Notes: generated by a model not told the origin, from the letters alone. A stretch of DNA of 64,000 bases from Echinarachnius parma (GCA_037951105.1 JBAMJV010008168.1:1-64000), one strand, 5' to 3'. Positions 46,441-59,914 are shown, counted from the first letter of the stretch. Program-made: numbers and translations.

Positions 46441-49400
46441 TACACGACTTTGTTGACGTTGCTGAAGAGCCGAGAAGTTTCACGGTGTCGACGCTTACGC
46501 TTGTGGTGATGGCGGTGATTCTCACGCTCGAGTAGAAAGAAGAACTGCAGGTGCGGCGCTTGATGAAGAGGTAGTGAGTCGCTTGCTGTCGGAGGCCGAG
46601 AAGAAAAGACGATGGCGATGACGAGCATTAGACATCGTGACAAGCCAGTTGACAATAAGAGACAGTGGATCACTCAAGTGTTGTCTGCCAGTTGGATACT
46701 CTACTGAACTGCAGTGGATTGAGCTTGTAGGAATGAAGAGGGTTGATGTGCGCTGAAACTGCCAGTATAGTGGACAATCATGTAACCGCGTTGGCATCCA
46801 ACAGGCGACTTCAAGGCCGATGGAGGCGGCTCAGGGAAGGTTGAAGAGTGCCACACAGAGGTCTAGTGGCACAGAGAATCTCAGACTGGAGAGATGAAAG
46901 TGGAGCGTGTGACTCAACAGAAGATGGTTATTGCGAGTACGAGAAGCTACAGCCTTCTCGTCCTCTGCTCTGGAAAGCTTTCTCTGTTCGTGATGGCTCT
47001 ATTTCTCTGTGGTGCTGTGGGGATTCACTTGACTCTTGCTGTACGGCCTGTTGAAGATAAAGAAAATATTTTAAAAATCATGAACAAAAGCTAATCATGA
47101 AATTTGACAAAATTTAAACAACAACAAAATCCAACTCAAATAAAAATGCCTCGAATTGGCCAATTTAAAAATTCAGATCCATTTAAACACAGCATTACTC
47201 GAATCCGCAATGAGGTTTTGAATACATTCAGTATAATATGCAGGAGTGATTGCAGTGTGTATCCCTTAACGGTAACCAGAGTAATAATATTTAGTATAAA
47301 GCACCTGTATTATTTAGAAGTTTTACATGCATCTTTATTTTTCATTTCAGCCATTTGAAGAATACATGCCAAGTCATGCACACACTTTGGTAGATAATGA
47401 CAAGTAGAATATAACTCATGTTCATTTTAGCAAGCCTCCACTGTCCCTAACTTTTTTCTCTACTGGCCCGTTCGGGCAAGTAACTTAAATATACATGTAT
47501 AAATGTTTAAATTGTACTTGCTAAAACAATACATTTACTTCTAAATAAGATTTTTGTGCCCGAGTCTTTAGTCTTTAGTCTTTAGTCTAGACAGGGACCA
47601 GGGTTTTAGTTTTAGACACACGAATGTTCTCTTTTTGGGCACGTATGCAGCTCAGTTAGCCCCTTGGCCTTGACTCGCAGGGGTGCTTTTAAGGATAGTT
47701 CACTTGTCAATTTGTCAATTGTCAATTTTCAACATAACACACTACTATCCATGACCGTCCATCCATGGTAATTATGGTCAACCCAATTCAATATATAGAC
47801 TTGTTAATTTTTTGCCAGCCAATCGTGTGTCCACTAATCAACTACAATTACAAACTCATTGAGCTCAGTAAATAGGTTTACCTGATTTCAGCGTGGAATA
47901 ATGAAGACATACAGCAGAAGAATTCGCAAGAGAGCTGGAAATTTGTTCCAATTCGCAGGGTAACGATAAACGACGTACGTTGGCCGGAGAGTTACGGCTA
48001 ACTGTCGGGTGTATGTCGCCGTGTTGCGTGTTGGTGAACTGCCAACTGGTAGTGGTAGTGGCCGTGGTAGTAATCATGATAATTCTCGTGCACAGCAGGC
48101 AAGTATATTGGTATTCCTGCTTCTCAAATATATCTCTGGAATGGTCCATAAACTTCTGTATAGCTCCTGAATCATCATCGTTTTACGTCAAGTCGTAATC
48201 ATTCAGACTCAGTCAGTCATTTCATCTACTTCTCCGCTTCAAACAGTCCAACCGAGAAACAGCTACACGCCCGGCCGGCGGCCGGCCGTGCGCAGAGTAC
48301 ATGCAGTGCAGTGGCAGTGCGTATACGTACACGGGAAGTATTGTAACGGTATTTAGCTCCATGCAGTAACTGTATGCAGTATAGCCGGTACCGTACCCAG
48401 TTCTAGCTAGCAGACGACACTAAACTATTCGAGCCAGATACGAGCACTTTATGCAATAAGATGTCTCCTTGGCTTACACGTTAGTTTAGTTTTCAGATAG
48501 TGAGACACAAAAATAATCACATAAAAATAGATTGTATTACAACCATTTTTTGTTATATGCAATAGTGTTTGATTGTTAGATTTGTTGACATAATCAAATA
48601 TCTTGAAATAACTCATGAAAAAAGCCTGCTCCTTCGGGGTTCTTCGGATGCAGTTCGTGAGGCTCGGAAGTGGGGGCAGTTTGCGAGCAACTTAAATAAC
48701 GGTGCAAGTAGGGCTTCCGCTTTGTGCGTTCCGGCGCTCGCTAGCGTTGTTTTTGTTGTTTACTGTTATCGGTCAATACTACATTATTTTTGCCACGAGA
48801 TGGCGTTAACACCCTATCCCACCAGTCCCATTTCCCTTTAAAAGAAGCGGCTGAAGCCATATATATCGAGGATCTTCTAATATCAATCTAATTGGTATAC
48901 ATTGTTGGAGATGATGACGTGGCTTAGTTATTATAATCATTTTGATAAAATGGAACGAAAAATAGGCCCATTCTTGAGTTGGTAATCTATTTGGATTATG
49001 AACTTGATCTTGACTTCGTATTATGATTAACGTCAACGTGTCAAGGTTTGATCTATTTCATCGCATCGCATGCATACGATATGGAAAAAAAGTACTTTGA
49101 TGATAATTCAACTTTATCTGAATACGAATTCACCCTCTGAACGAATGGTGTATACCATAAAATGAAATTTTCAGCAAATTCCCGTTTCGTACAGGCTCAT
49201 CACCTTAAGCTTATTTTGTTTTCAATATCGCACTCATTTAATGATAGTTTGATTAAAATAGCTTAAACTAAACGAGTTTTTAAGAAGAATTTGCATCTGA
49301 TAAAGTGTTTGCTAAATAAGATCCAAAGCGTATAGGCACTCCTCTTTGTAGTGACTCTGAAATTGTACTTTAGTATTTTTAGTACTTTTAGTACTTTTAG

Positions 49401-49756
49401 TATATGTTGGCTGTGCCGTCCCGTTAACCCGCTGAGTACCACGGCCGACAATTCACAATTCTACTTATGCATGCACACACAAAAACAAAGGTTAAAAACT
49501 TCAGGTCAGTTTTCATGGGTGCTTTTGAATCTATATAGATCTGCTTTTTTAAAATATGATATGTATAACCAAACATGCGGGGAATAGTATATATAAAGCA
49601 TTTTATCTATTTGATTTATAAATGCATTTACAAGGCGCATTCTCCGTGTAATCGACTTTTAAATTACCATTGTTACCCTTGACTAAGCTGAGCTGCCCTG
49701 ATAATACGTATCAAGCAGGTTCAAAGACTCAATTCCTGCCAGGTACCCATTTACTT
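46441..49756. other. Unassigned stretch; small frames of doubtful value
   Basis: A purine-rich stretch (46450-47060) holds a + frame at 46894-47094. Its middle would form one membrane segment or signal anchor (LSLFVMALFLCGAVGIHLTL). An overlapping + frame runs at 46848-47054. Without homology I do not call a gene. A GC-rich palindrome, GGCCGGCGGCCGGCC, sits near 48273. The rest is AT-rich, with CAGGTACCCATTTA just before 49757. Confidence 0.4.
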
Positions 49757-50153
49757 AAGAGCCTTTTCACATTGACGGTGTGAACACTAATTGGAATCAC
49801 GAATCGCGGAACTCAAATCATGGTCCAGAGGTGTTTTCAAATCATGATTCACTCAAATCACAGTGCGAATCGGTAGTGTGAACGGCTTGACCTCCGAAAC
49901 ATGATTTGGGAGGCGGAGCTTACGTGACCTTACATGCACTTCCACCAATAAACGGGGCGCTCTTCGCTTCGAATGCAGTCATGCAGTGTAGTACTAGCTA
50001 GTGTTCTCCTTGTTTGATTGACAGGTACGTCTCCAGAAACTGTGATTGTAATCACAGTTTTTTTTTCGTAGTGTGAAAGCAAGGCAACAGAATCACCGTG
50101 ATTGTAAACATAACTCCAATCATGATTGCAATTACCAGTGTGAAAACGCTCTT
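49757..50153. mobile_element. Inverted-repeat element with AAGAGC ends (family O)
   Basis: AAGAGCCTTTTCACATTGAC is mirrored by ACCAGTGTGAAAACGCTCTT. Inside are many ATCATGATT and AATCACAGT words in both orientations, including the near-perfect hairpin AACTGTGATTGTAATCACAG at 50038. The 397-bp element has no coding capacity. Confidence 0.7.
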
Positions 50154-50864
50154 ATACACATGGGTTGAGTGCAGCAGTGTAAATTTGATGTATTGCTGGA
50201 GGATATCAATCATCATCTATGTAAACAGAAGTAATGTGCAAATAACAATAAAATAACCACGAATATTTTCCGCCTTGCCACGAACTTGATTTTACAGCTC
50301 TATTTGAAGAATTAAAAAGCGCTAAGTCCCTTTTCTATGAATATCGAGTATACGATATCAATGCAATAGGAACCAACCTAGCTATATTTCAAGACAAATT
50401 ACGCAATCAGAAATGAAATATGGAAATTTCATATTCATGTTTCCATTGGCAGGTGCAACAAATGGACAATTAACATGATTTAACACACATTTCTCTAAAT
50501 TTGATGAAGTGCCGGATTTAGCGCCTTTTCGAATAAGACCCTTCACTTTGATTAAAGAGCAAATTTTGTTCATGTTAAGATGGCTTTGGGTGAATTAAAT
50601 TGAAACACTTCGGAATTTAAAAATGAAATGAAATTTGTTTTAATATTATGAATAAAATATCAAATTCATATATATATATACAAGTCACAAGCCACTCGTT
50701 GTAAGGAGAATATTATACGATATTGTCTTTGGAACTATTTTAAGGAAAATTTATTCCCAAACCATGAAATTGCAACTCCGTGAAGGGTTTGAATACTTTT
50801 CACCAATCTTCAGACCTGCATAAAGATGTTAATTGGTGAAATAATTAAATTTTTGTAGCAGTGG
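50154..50864. other. No feature recognised
   Basis: AT-rich; nothing identified. Confidence 0.35.
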
Positions 50865-51079
50865 CCAAGCGCCAATACGCGACGCAGTGCATGCGCGCGT
50901 ATAATGATCCCGTATACAGTAATCGCTTGCGCTCTGAGTCGTTTCAATTAGCGTATCTTCGCATAAATAAAATAATGTCACTCACAATGCGTACAAACAT
51001 TATGCGTGATTGTATTTTTCCCGTGATCGGGATTTAGAGTGTAATATGGATTTATACGCCACAGAGATTGGAGACATTT
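50865..51079 (+). repeat. Interspersed repeat (family K), copy 2
   Basis: It runs parallel to 35042-35312 through GTATACAGTAATCGCTTGCG, GCATAAATAAA, TTATGCGTGATTG and TTTTCCCGTGATCGGGATTT. It is shorter through small deletions. Confidence 0.7.
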
Positions 51080-51469
51080 GTTTGATTGGTTGGTATAGGC
51101 TCATAAAGAGAAAACGTATACCCGACGAAAGAGACTCAACTATTTCAAATCAGTGTCCAAGACCCGTGATATATGTGGTCTTGTGGGTTTACCGCCATTC
51201 TAGTAATCAGGAGGTTTGGGGTTCTATATATCCCCAGCGGAGTTCGCGTTTGATATTTTTTTCTTCACAAGGACTAAGCATCATCGTTGGTGAAGGGTAT
51301 AAACTGCTATGTTTTATATCATCGACGACAGAAATTCAACAATGTCAATAATGATCTTACACTGATTATCGCAAAATTGGTGCCAAACATCGATCTGTAT
51401 AAAACATCTAAAGAAGTCTAAAGACAAGTCATCAAAACTGCCACATGTCACATGTCACCTGATTTATTT

Positions 51470-51492
51470 ATTTTAATTTAATTTATTTTATT

Positions 51493-51535
<43 letters not shown>

Positions 51536-51930
51536 GTATTTATTTATTTATTTATTTTTTTATTTATTTTTTTATTTATTTTTATTTATTTTATTTTTTT
51601 TTGGGGGGGGGGGGGGATGTTTGCCCAAATAACAACGTATACCGTCTCCAACAAATTTGAGCTGATTCTCCAGAACATACTAGGGTGATTTCGGCCAAAA
51701 TATGCTTGTTTTGACCCCACATATGTTGGTTTAGCCCAAATATAATTATGATTACTAGATATTTTGCCCGTATAAGTTGGTTTTGCCAGAATAGGTGGTT
51801 TTGTCCGAAAATCGGGTGAATTTACCCGGAAAATTGATTACAAAAAGTCTTGTGGGAGAGGGGGGGGGGGGGGAAGGGGGGGGGGGGAAGGGGGGGGGGG
51901 GGGTTACAGCCCCCTATAGCCCCCCTAACG
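51470..51930. repeat. (TTTA)n and poly-G low-complexity stretch
   Basis: TTTA units fill about 51475-51600 and run into 14 G. Then TTGGTTTTGCCC-like words recur (51690-51830) before three G runs at 51860-51903. It may be a family P relative, but no GGCGTAGC end is visible. Confidence 0.7.
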
Positions 51931-52884
51931 CTAAGTTCTCTTTTGAAATTAGTTTTTATTTTATCATTAAATACATTTTCTTATCAAAGATGCCCCTTCA
52001 TTGACACCGAATTAAGATAAGACATGATTACGAGGGATGCTTATCGGTTAAACAATAATAATAATATAGATGATAATAATGGTATATATGTAACTTCTTG
52101 CATGCCGTTTCGTTGTCCAATCATGATGATATATTACAGCGCAAGCGTCTTATCATTCATTCTGTTCTTTTTTTCTCGAATTACTCATCCAATAAATCAA
52201 TTATTCATTTACTCATCCATCCATCAATCCATCCATCCATCATCATTCGTTCGTTCACTCAATTAAGCTATCAATTACGCCTCTGACCCCATTTCGCTGA
52301 TCCACTATTTGTCCAAGTCCAAGGGCAGTCGCGTGCTCATACCACTAAGGTATCAAGGTTAACCTCGCTTCAAGGCTAGTAGATTATCTCCTGAGGCTGC
52401 AAAAATCTAAGAATTTCGAGACCGAGCTGGGAATAAAATTTGGATATTGTGTCGAGGACTCTGCCTAGCTGCTATAAATATTTCGAAGAGAAAATAACAT
52501 AACATGACATGGCGTGGATGTATACTCAGAGCTCTGCTCTTCGCACTATAATCGACCCGCTTTCGAAACCTAGGTTGCGTACGTCTCTCGGATGGCGACG
52601 ATAAAGGGTGGTATACATACGTGACTCGTGTATTCAACCACTGTACTCGTCGGTGAAAATATCATTTTACATTACTGGTTGTCTCCTATACCCGCACCTT
52701 TAAACCGAAGGAAATGAAAACGATTTATAGAGATAATTGTCTCAAGATCCGGGGTGATTTGTTGATTCTAGTAATACGGGTAGTATACTAGTCTCTGCAG
52801 CGCCTGCATACGTACCCTGTTATTGTGTGAGAGGAAGCTCTGTAAAGCAATGCGTATAATATACGTGAGTATTTTGGTTCTTTC
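51931..52884. other. No gene recognised; short (CCAT)n
   Basis: CATCCATCCATCAATCCATC-type repeat at about 52206-52245. A minus-strand TTAGTGGTATGAGCACGCGA near 52345 resembles a tRNA A-box region, but no B box follows. Confidence 0.4.
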
Positions 52885-52888
52885 TTAA

Positions 52889-53368
52889 AGATGAATTCCA
52901 GTTTTGGGAAAGAAGCCGAATACATCTATATTGATCATTATTGTTGAATAAGTATTGAAATAGGGCTTGTGTGTTAAAATCGGAACCTAAGCATCGTTAA
53001 ATACAGAAATATCGGAAGAAATCCAATATCCGCCTGTGAAATTTATAAATCCACCGCCAGTTCGGACCTGTCTACGCCGCTAGCGCTGGGGGAGATATCG
53101 ACAAGCTGGGGACAAGCCCGTAAAAACGAACACCTCGTGTACTCGCACGTGGTCATTGTACGTAGCGTATGGGCGATTCCGGAGTTGGCGATCTCTATCT
53201 GCAGCAGATCAAGTTATAATTTTGCAAATATATCAATTAGTAGGCGGTTTCTTGGCCAAATTTGGATAATCCTATATAAGTACAATTATATTCTTTCACA
53301 TTATTGGTAATAAGAGCTTCCATTTCATTTTTTTGAGAGGGGGGCGTTTCCAAAACTGGCCTTTACCT
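52889..53368 (-). mobile_element. TTAA-flanked transposon, family B copy 3, complete
   Basis: TTAA at 52885-52888 and 53369-53372. The left end AGATGAATTCCAGTTTTGGG pairs with CCAAAACTGGCCTTTACCT. It is 480 bp. The interior is the reverse complement of 5961-6360. The 19-bp end shares CAGTTTTGG and AGG with family A. Confidence 0.85.
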
Positions 53369-53372
53369 TTAA

Positions 53373-54139
53373 AATGTAGTTGTGCGGTATTCGTTTGGTT
53401 TTTAATTCATGTATGAATAAACTTAGTAAATACATAATGAACAAGAATTTCTACCCTCCAAGTGCTGGCATTCTTGTGAGATTCTGGTTAAACAAATTAT
53501 TTGTCTTTGTCGCGAGAATGGCGACGCTCAGGCGTTGCCATTGAATCACACATGATACGGCCACGGCTGGTCGACGCATTAAAACATGCAGTGAGCCGGC
53601 GGAATCGACCGGTCTAGTCCGGCTAGGTAAGGGCTGACAGCAGTGTTCCCCTCGCTCATTCGTAGGAATGTTACTTTTATGTTCGACTATGGCTAATTTT
53701 GAGACCGAATTATGCAACTACATGTATAACTCTTTCATTTGGTATTTCTACAATATTTCTTCATATGCAAATTTACAAACCTCGATCAGTACTCTCTCTA
53801 TACAATGACCATAACATATAAATATTGTCATTAGTACTCATATGCTATGTGAGGTAAATTGTGTAAGGCATTGATCCCGAGTAGTATGAGTCTCGATATA
53901 ACTACCCTACGTAGGAGGAAAAAAATATGTATTTATAGCGTTGAATGTAGGCTAGCTATGCGGGTCCCTGGTAATATGGGTAAAGGCAAGGTGTACGATA
54001 TTATTATGAAGACCCTGGGATTTTACGATACAATGCGATACAATAGGAATCGATCTATTCTTGTGGCGCCGATTGTTTGGCCAACGACGGTCCCTATATC
54101 ACCCACGCCACGCTGATCGGATAACCATGGACTTGGAAC
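53373..54139. other. No feature recognised
   Basis: Short frames at 53451-53717 (minus) and 53859-54116 (plus) show no family motif. Confidence 0.35.
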
Positions 54140-54143
54140 TTAA

Positions 54144-54505
54144 AGTGATATATCAGTTTTGGTTTAGAGGGCGATTCGAGAAATAATTGTTTGTGAGGTA
54201 ATACAAAACTAAATGTAAAATTTGAAAGAGCAGATCATTTAAAAGATCAACTTTGTTTAATCAAGATCGGTCTAAAAACAGCTGAATTATCCATAAATAT
54301 GCCTACATCCGATCGCAATAATGTCGGGGACAAACTTTTATTAAATAATTACAAATAATATATTTAACAACCCTACACATTTCTGAAAATATACGAAAAT
54401 GACTTTAAGATTGTTTTTGATGATCTCTCTTTTGAATAATTATTGTTTTACCAAACAGCACATTCACATATTTTGATTAAAAACATGGTTGAAACTTGAG
54501 GTGTC
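54144..54505 (-). mobile_element. Family A copy 7, decayed
   Basis: TTAA at 54140-54143, then AGTGATATATCAGTTTTGGT and AGAGGGCG. ATCGGTCTAAAAACAGCTGA and the ATGATCTCTC centre follow in family order. The right end is lost. Confidence 0.7.
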
Positions 54506-54680
54506 TGGAGAGCGGTTAGACTACATTCCATTATTTAGGAATGATTATAAATAAATCGACATGCGACCAAAATAAAGAGAACATAAGCGTAATAAAGATC
54601 CTGAAAAAAACACAGAAGTTGGACCTTGCGCAAGCACGACTACCAATTATGGGGACCCGAGTTCGAAACCAATCCATGTC

Positions 54681-55064
54681 CCGGTGTAGTCACGGATTTG
54701 ATCCGGTGTGGTCACGGATTTTATCCGGTGTGGTCACGGATTTTATCCGGTGTGGTCACGGATTTTATCCGGTGTGGTCACGGATTTTATCCGGTGTGGT
54801 CACGGATTTGATCCGGTGTGGTCACAGATTTGATCCGGTGTGGTCACGGATTTGATCCGGTGTGGTCACAGATTTAATCCGGTGTGGTCACGGATTTGAT
54901 CCGGTGTGGTCACGGATTTGATCCGGTGTGGTCACAGATTTGATCCGGTGTGGTCACGGATTTGATCCGGTGTGGTCACGGATTTGATCCGGTGTGGTCA
55001 CAGATTTGATCCGGCGTGGTCACAGATTTGATCCGGCGTGGTCACAGATTTGATCCAGTATGAC
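54681..55064 (+). repeat. 22-bp minisatellite, 17 units
   Basis: CCGGTGTGGTCACGGATTTG plus AT repeats every 22 bases from 54681 to 55033 without an indel, ending in a partial CCAGTATGAC at 55055. Variants are grouped: TTTTAT types lie at the left and centre, CAGATTTGAT types at the right. The repeated frames are by-products. Confidence 0.97.
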
Positions 55065-55984
55065 AGGGAGAAGTGTCCATGTGTACAGGGAAAATTTAAT
55101 CAAGGGATATCTGTCCAAATCACTCCGTAAAATGTGTGTTTTGTGTGCGTGTCACGTGTAAAAGCAACTAAATTTATCAATTTAGGCTAGACTAAACAAT
55201 ACAGAAATTCCCAGTAACCATAACACAAGTGGAATTTAACAATCACATTGATGGTTGTCATGCACCACTTCTGACTGTTTCTTGTCATTAGACATCCAGC
55301 CAATGGGGTGCTTGATATTCCAATGACATGGTTTAACATGTCTCCAGTATTATTCTGTCCTTTTAGTAGGAGGACATAATATTACTGGTGACTTGTTGAA
55401 CAATTTAATTGGAATGAATACGGTAGTCTGAAGAGAAACAATAGGGTTGATTTCTAAAGCTACTTGACAACAATCAATGTGCTAGTCAAATTCCACTGGG
55501 GTGGAATGGTTTTTACTGGTTAGTAATTTATGTCCATTTAGTCCAGCCTACAATTTAGTAGAATATCAACCATATGATTTGTACTCAGAATTTCGATTTG
55601 TATCGATTTTATCAACGATGTGTTTTGTAGAATACAATTTTACACAACATATCATGTTTTAGAAATGGAAAAGTGTGACTATGAAGACAACTGAACAAAT
55701 TTGAAAATCCAGGTACAACAAATGGGGAGTATAGTCCACAAACTTATCAGAGTGCGTTGCTAATTTGAGTTCCCCATAAAAATAAACTGACATCTTCAAA
55801 GAGCCATACTTTTCTACAAATATAATCGTCTTCAAATATATTAAATAATTATTCACGACCATGCACCATCACGATCATAAAATAAGTATTAAAGTTTATA
55901 TCCATGGCATGCATTGATAGCCCTAACTATTCATTTTATAAATCCAATATAGACTGCCTTGAAAAAATAATAAATATGCCCAAT
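55065..55984. other. No feature recognised
   Basis: AT-rich; nothing identified. Confidence 0.35.
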
Positions 55985-55988
55985 TTAA

Positions 55989-56370
55989 AGGGATCTATAT
56001 AGTAACATTGTCCAAATCCTCAAAACTTAATATACTTGGAACTCTAGTGGTTCCCTCATATATTGTATTTGTTTTAACAATAGAAGCATGGGACAGGTTT
56101 TTGTTTTTCGAATTTCCCTTTCATTAAAAAGATATTAAATATTGAAGTGTTCGGATTTGTAACTATCCACTGGATAGTCATAACCGTGTACAAAGTCAGC
56201 ACAATTAGTTAGTGGATCACTTTGCATTTTCGCTCATTACTCGGCCATATAAAATCCATTTAACGTGAAATTGTCACACATTACTCAGCGGACATATCAA
56301 ATCACAACAATGCAACTTGTATCAACCATTCACCTTTCTTTGCACATGTCAATAAAGTTACTAGATCCCT
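55989..56370 (+). mobile_element. TTAA-flanked transposon, family C copy 5
   Basis: TTAA at 55985-55988 and 56371-56374; ends AGGGATCTATATAGTAACATTG and AATAAAGTTACTAGATCCCT (left given with its first 22 bases split by a TATA expansion). It is 382 bp with the CATTACTCGGCCATAT centre. Confidence 0.85.
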
Positions 56371-56374
56371 TTAA

Positions 56375-57960
56375 AAACAGCTCTCGCATGCATGTGCATG
56401 GGCCAACTTTCAAGTTCACAATCCCGCATTTACGTTTCTCCAAAAGGCCAACCGACATTTTCCACGTACGTATATTTCACTCAAACTTCTACATTTTGCG
56501 TCACTTCAACAATAACAAAAAGACGCCTCTAATACAAAAAAAAAAGAAAATGGAGGTAGCGAGAGATGGAGGGAGGGGGCGAGACTCGAGAGAGAAAAAA
56601 CAACAACATTAGCTCAAAGAAGGAGAAGAAAAAAAATGGCGATTGTACCAGCTCCCATAGCGATGCCGATAGGTCAATAACTTTTACACACGGACTGTTC
56701 CCAGGGGGGTGTCGGCTTAAGCTCGTGACGAGTGCTTAGAAGAAAAGAAACAAACTTTAAGTGAAGGAGAGGGAGGAGAAAAATAATACTGGGGGGAAAA
56801 AAATCCTGTATAAAAACCTATCAATCAAACTATCAATTCGATCATAACGCAACTGAACTCCGAGACTCTTCGGTATTGTCTTGCTTTACGCATGCAGGTT
56901 ACGTAGACACTTTGCATTAGGTAGGCCCATTCTTGGCACGTTCTTGGCAAACTTAAAAGTGATCCATTAACGTTATATTTGTTCCAAAAGTAATATTGCG
57001 GAATATTAAATAGAATAATGTTTACCTCTCGAAAACTGAAACAATCAATGTCTGATTGTAATCCCGATCGTTCGCGTAAAGTATCCAAATTCGGATACTA
57101 ATTACTATGGATGGCTGAGTATCTGAATCCATACACGGTCGAGAGCGTCTATAGACGCTTTCAAATTCAATCTTAAATATCTCCATTATTAGGGAGAACA
57201 CTTGAAAAATCAAGACCAAGTTCATGTTTATCTTTAATACCATAGACAAAACTAGAAGGCCGACAAAGTCAGCATACCCACGCCTCCCATTAGCCCTGTT
57301 CTACCCCTTCGTCGGCCTCAACCCTGTTTTGCTTACCGATGCATCCTAAAAACATAGTGATCAACCGTTGAACAGAACGAGTGTATGAACTGTATGTTTA
57401 TCTTACGTTGCTGAGAGTTGATGCACAGACGTACGTTGTATCGCATACAGCAGGCTAACCAGCGCGTTTTAGGCACGATTTGGTGAAAATGCCTAGGCCA
57501 GGGTGTAGGCCGCTTGCTTGCGGCGCGGCAGCCCCATGGCGAGGCAGTGTACAAAATTATTGACAATGAGACTGCACACTGTTTTACTTTTGTATAATCA
57601 ATCCATTTTCCCCTATTTTCCTGATTCTAACCAGTCTAGATGTATTCAATATGTAAAAATGAACATCTGTTCATCTTCACATTAGTGTCGGGTCAATAAT
57701 AATTATTAAATAAATAAATGTATTTTTCGGAAACTTACCAATTTCTTGGCGCTTCAAAGTTCAGATCAGCGTGTTGCAATTCAATTCCGTTCCGTATTAA
57801 TTAACCCGGAATCGAAAGTACCGTACCATAACATATGGTACCGTGCGCGCGATCGCGATGCACACCTGGACTAAACTTGTTAGTTGCTGCTCGATTGGAT
57901 TCAGCGAGGTTACCGTACCGCGCCTATAACGTGCAGATATTATTTAGGCACACACGTGCA
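56375..57960. other. No feature recognised
   Basis: Purine-rich 56520-56800, otherwise mixed sequence. No exon with splice sites and motif was recognised. Confidence 0.35.
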
Positions 57961-57964
57961 TTAA

Positions 57965-58212
57965 ATACATACTCAAACTTCAAGGTTCCACAGAATTTGC
58001 AGGGGTCAACCAATCATCACCAAAATCTAATCGATTCTTCCATGTCACTATCCAAACATTCCCTGAAAATTTGGTGCAAATCCGTTCACCCGTTCTCTAG
58101 TTATCTTGTACACAAACAAACAAAAAAACAAAAAAAAAAACAGACAAACAAACAAACAAACATACGGAACCCTTTACATAACCCCCTGCCGATTTCATCG
58201 GCGTGGGTAACA
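57965..58212 (+). mobile_element. 3' end of an RTE-type LINE
   Basis: GAAAATTTGGTGCAAATCCG, TTCACCCGTTCTCTAGTTAT, then CAAACAAACAAA repeats and ACATAACCCCCTGCCGATTT with a TCGGCGTGGGTAA end. This is the typical RTE 3' UTR with a small C/G hairpin followed by GGGTAA. Coding sequence is absent, so the copy is 5'-truncated. Confidence 0.7.
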
Positions 58213-58852
58213 ACGAGGTACACATGGTACACGAGAAGTGTGAAAGCTCTAAGTAATTTTTGTTGAATCTTAGAAAGATAATTAATCACTTTCATGCTAA
58301 AACTTGTACATTATTATAATTGAATAAGTAAAAGTTATCATTCTAATATACTTTAGTGTTAGAAAGAAATGGCAGCGTCTCACCCAGGGGTCCGTCTCCA
58401 TTCAGAGAGCAGCCGGATCATACGCAAGAGGACGCTATTTTGACACCTAAAACAGAGCCGTATATATGTCTACATGTATACGGTATACGGCTCTTATAAA
58501 CCAGAACAGTGCCTAAATACGTCTCTGAACTAAAATATCAACCCTTTTCTTCCAAAACTGTAAATGTGATTTTTTTAAATGTTATTAGTATTTTATAAAT
58601 AAATGAAAAGTATCAATTTCCAACACACTGTGGTATAATTTTTTTATCATACGATGTCGTATTGTTGATGTCAACGCCCGCTACTTTTATTCGAACAACT
58701 TTAATTTGTGGATAATATGTCAGCCGTTTTTAAATGGATTTTGATAAAAAGAAATTATCTTTTGGGTTTTTGCAAATTATGTGTTTCAGCAATTGTTATA
58801 CTTAGTTCGCTTCCACCTCGAACATTTGTATTATTGAAGCACCCTCTTAACC
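58213..58852. other. No gene recognised; a small hairpin
   Basis: AGAGCCGTATA (58454) pairs with TATACGGCTCT (58486) over 11 bases. Nothing else was seen. Confidence 0.4.
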
Positions 58853-58925
58853 AGGGGGTGTTTCACAAAGATTCAAAATTGAACTTAACTCTAAGTTGGA
58901 CCTAACTATTATGGACAGTCGTCAG
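58853..58925 (+). mobile_element. Left arm of family D
   Basis: GGGGTGTTTCACAAAGATTC, TTGAACTTAACTCTAAGTTG and ATTATGGACAG match the family D left arm at 40888. The right arm is absent. Confidence 0.75.
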
Positions 58926-59040
58926 TTTATTTGTAAAATGGTTCATACAGTTAATTTGACAAGGCATACAGTTCGATAAAATCAGTTAATTCTGTCATTA
59001 TCAAGGATCCTTGATATAATTGGTATACATTTTTGTTGGC

Positions 59041-59153
59041 AGGTCATTCGAGGCCGATTCAACATGTTGGATCGGCTCCGACTGAGCGAAACTGACTCTA
59101 GCCTGACTGAAAACCAGTCAGATCGGGTCGAGTCGGCTCTGTCTGCGCCGGGC
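59041..59153 (+). mobile_element. Right half of family H
   Basis: AGGTCATTCGAGGCCGATTC to CTCTGTCTGCGCCGGGC is nearly identical to 17375-17487, then TTAA follows as at copy 1. The left half is missing. Confidence 0.8.
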
Positions 59154-59319
59154 TTAAGAGAACTTAGATTACAAAGAGATTGATTTTTCTTGCATCGTTT
59201 GAATTCCTTATCGCTGTGAACTTTCACATTTCACCAACTTGATGTTTTATCCGTGTGCTTTATGAAATGTTTTGACTAAACTTGAAGAAGTCTGCAATCT
59301 TTAAGGACGCTATCTTTAA

Positions 59320-59848
59320 AGGGGTAGTACAGTTTTGGTAAGGCAGAACTTAAATAACCAAAACCTGCCACAATAACATTACAAACTAATAGTTATAACT
59401 CCACCATGCTCGAAAGGTATAGAAAATTACAAACGACTAAATAAATAGCATTTTATCATTAAAAAAAGAGGCATTAAAACACAAGAGGGCGCTTTATAAA
59501 AAAAACATTGGTTTCAACCATTTTTCATACAAAATTAGGCATATGATATTTTCTTGAAATAATGATTAAATAGAGAGATCAACAACTATTTAAAAACCTC
59601 TTTTGAAATTTTTTGAAAAAGTACATGCATTTTAATTTTTTTTTTTAAATCATCGAATAAATCTGGGGCCCAGATTGATTCCGATCGGATATATTTATTG
59701 ATATTTCAGCCGTTTCTGAACCGATTTTGCTCAAATTTATTCTGCCATTAAAATTGTATGCTCTTTCAAATGTTACGCTCAATTTTTCATTATCTCACAA
59801 CAAAATTATTTCGTGCAGCGCCCTCTATACCAAAACTGAACTACCCCT
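59320..59848 (+). mobile_element. TTAA-flanked transposon, family A copy 8
   Basis: TTAA at 59316-59319 and 59849-59852; ends AGGGGTAGTACAGTTTTGG and CCAAAACTGAACTACCCCT. It is 529 bp, nearly the same length as copy 1. Confidence 0.87.
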
Positions 59849-59914
59849 TTAAGCCTTGTGAGTCAGTCGCAAAGGTGTGTATTGAATCTTTCAATAGTGA
59901 CTCCCTGGATGGTC

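Noticed and set aside
46894-47094. Small membrane protein
   Set aside because: One hydrophobic segment is not enough without homology or splice evidence; it is mentioned only as an observation.
52310-52380. tRNA-like A box on the minus strand
   Set aside because: No B box or acceptor stem was found.
54541-54855. Repetitive open frame with GVVTDFIRC units
   Set aside because: It follows the 22-bp minisatellite, and 22 is not a multiple of three, so the frame cycles through different readings.
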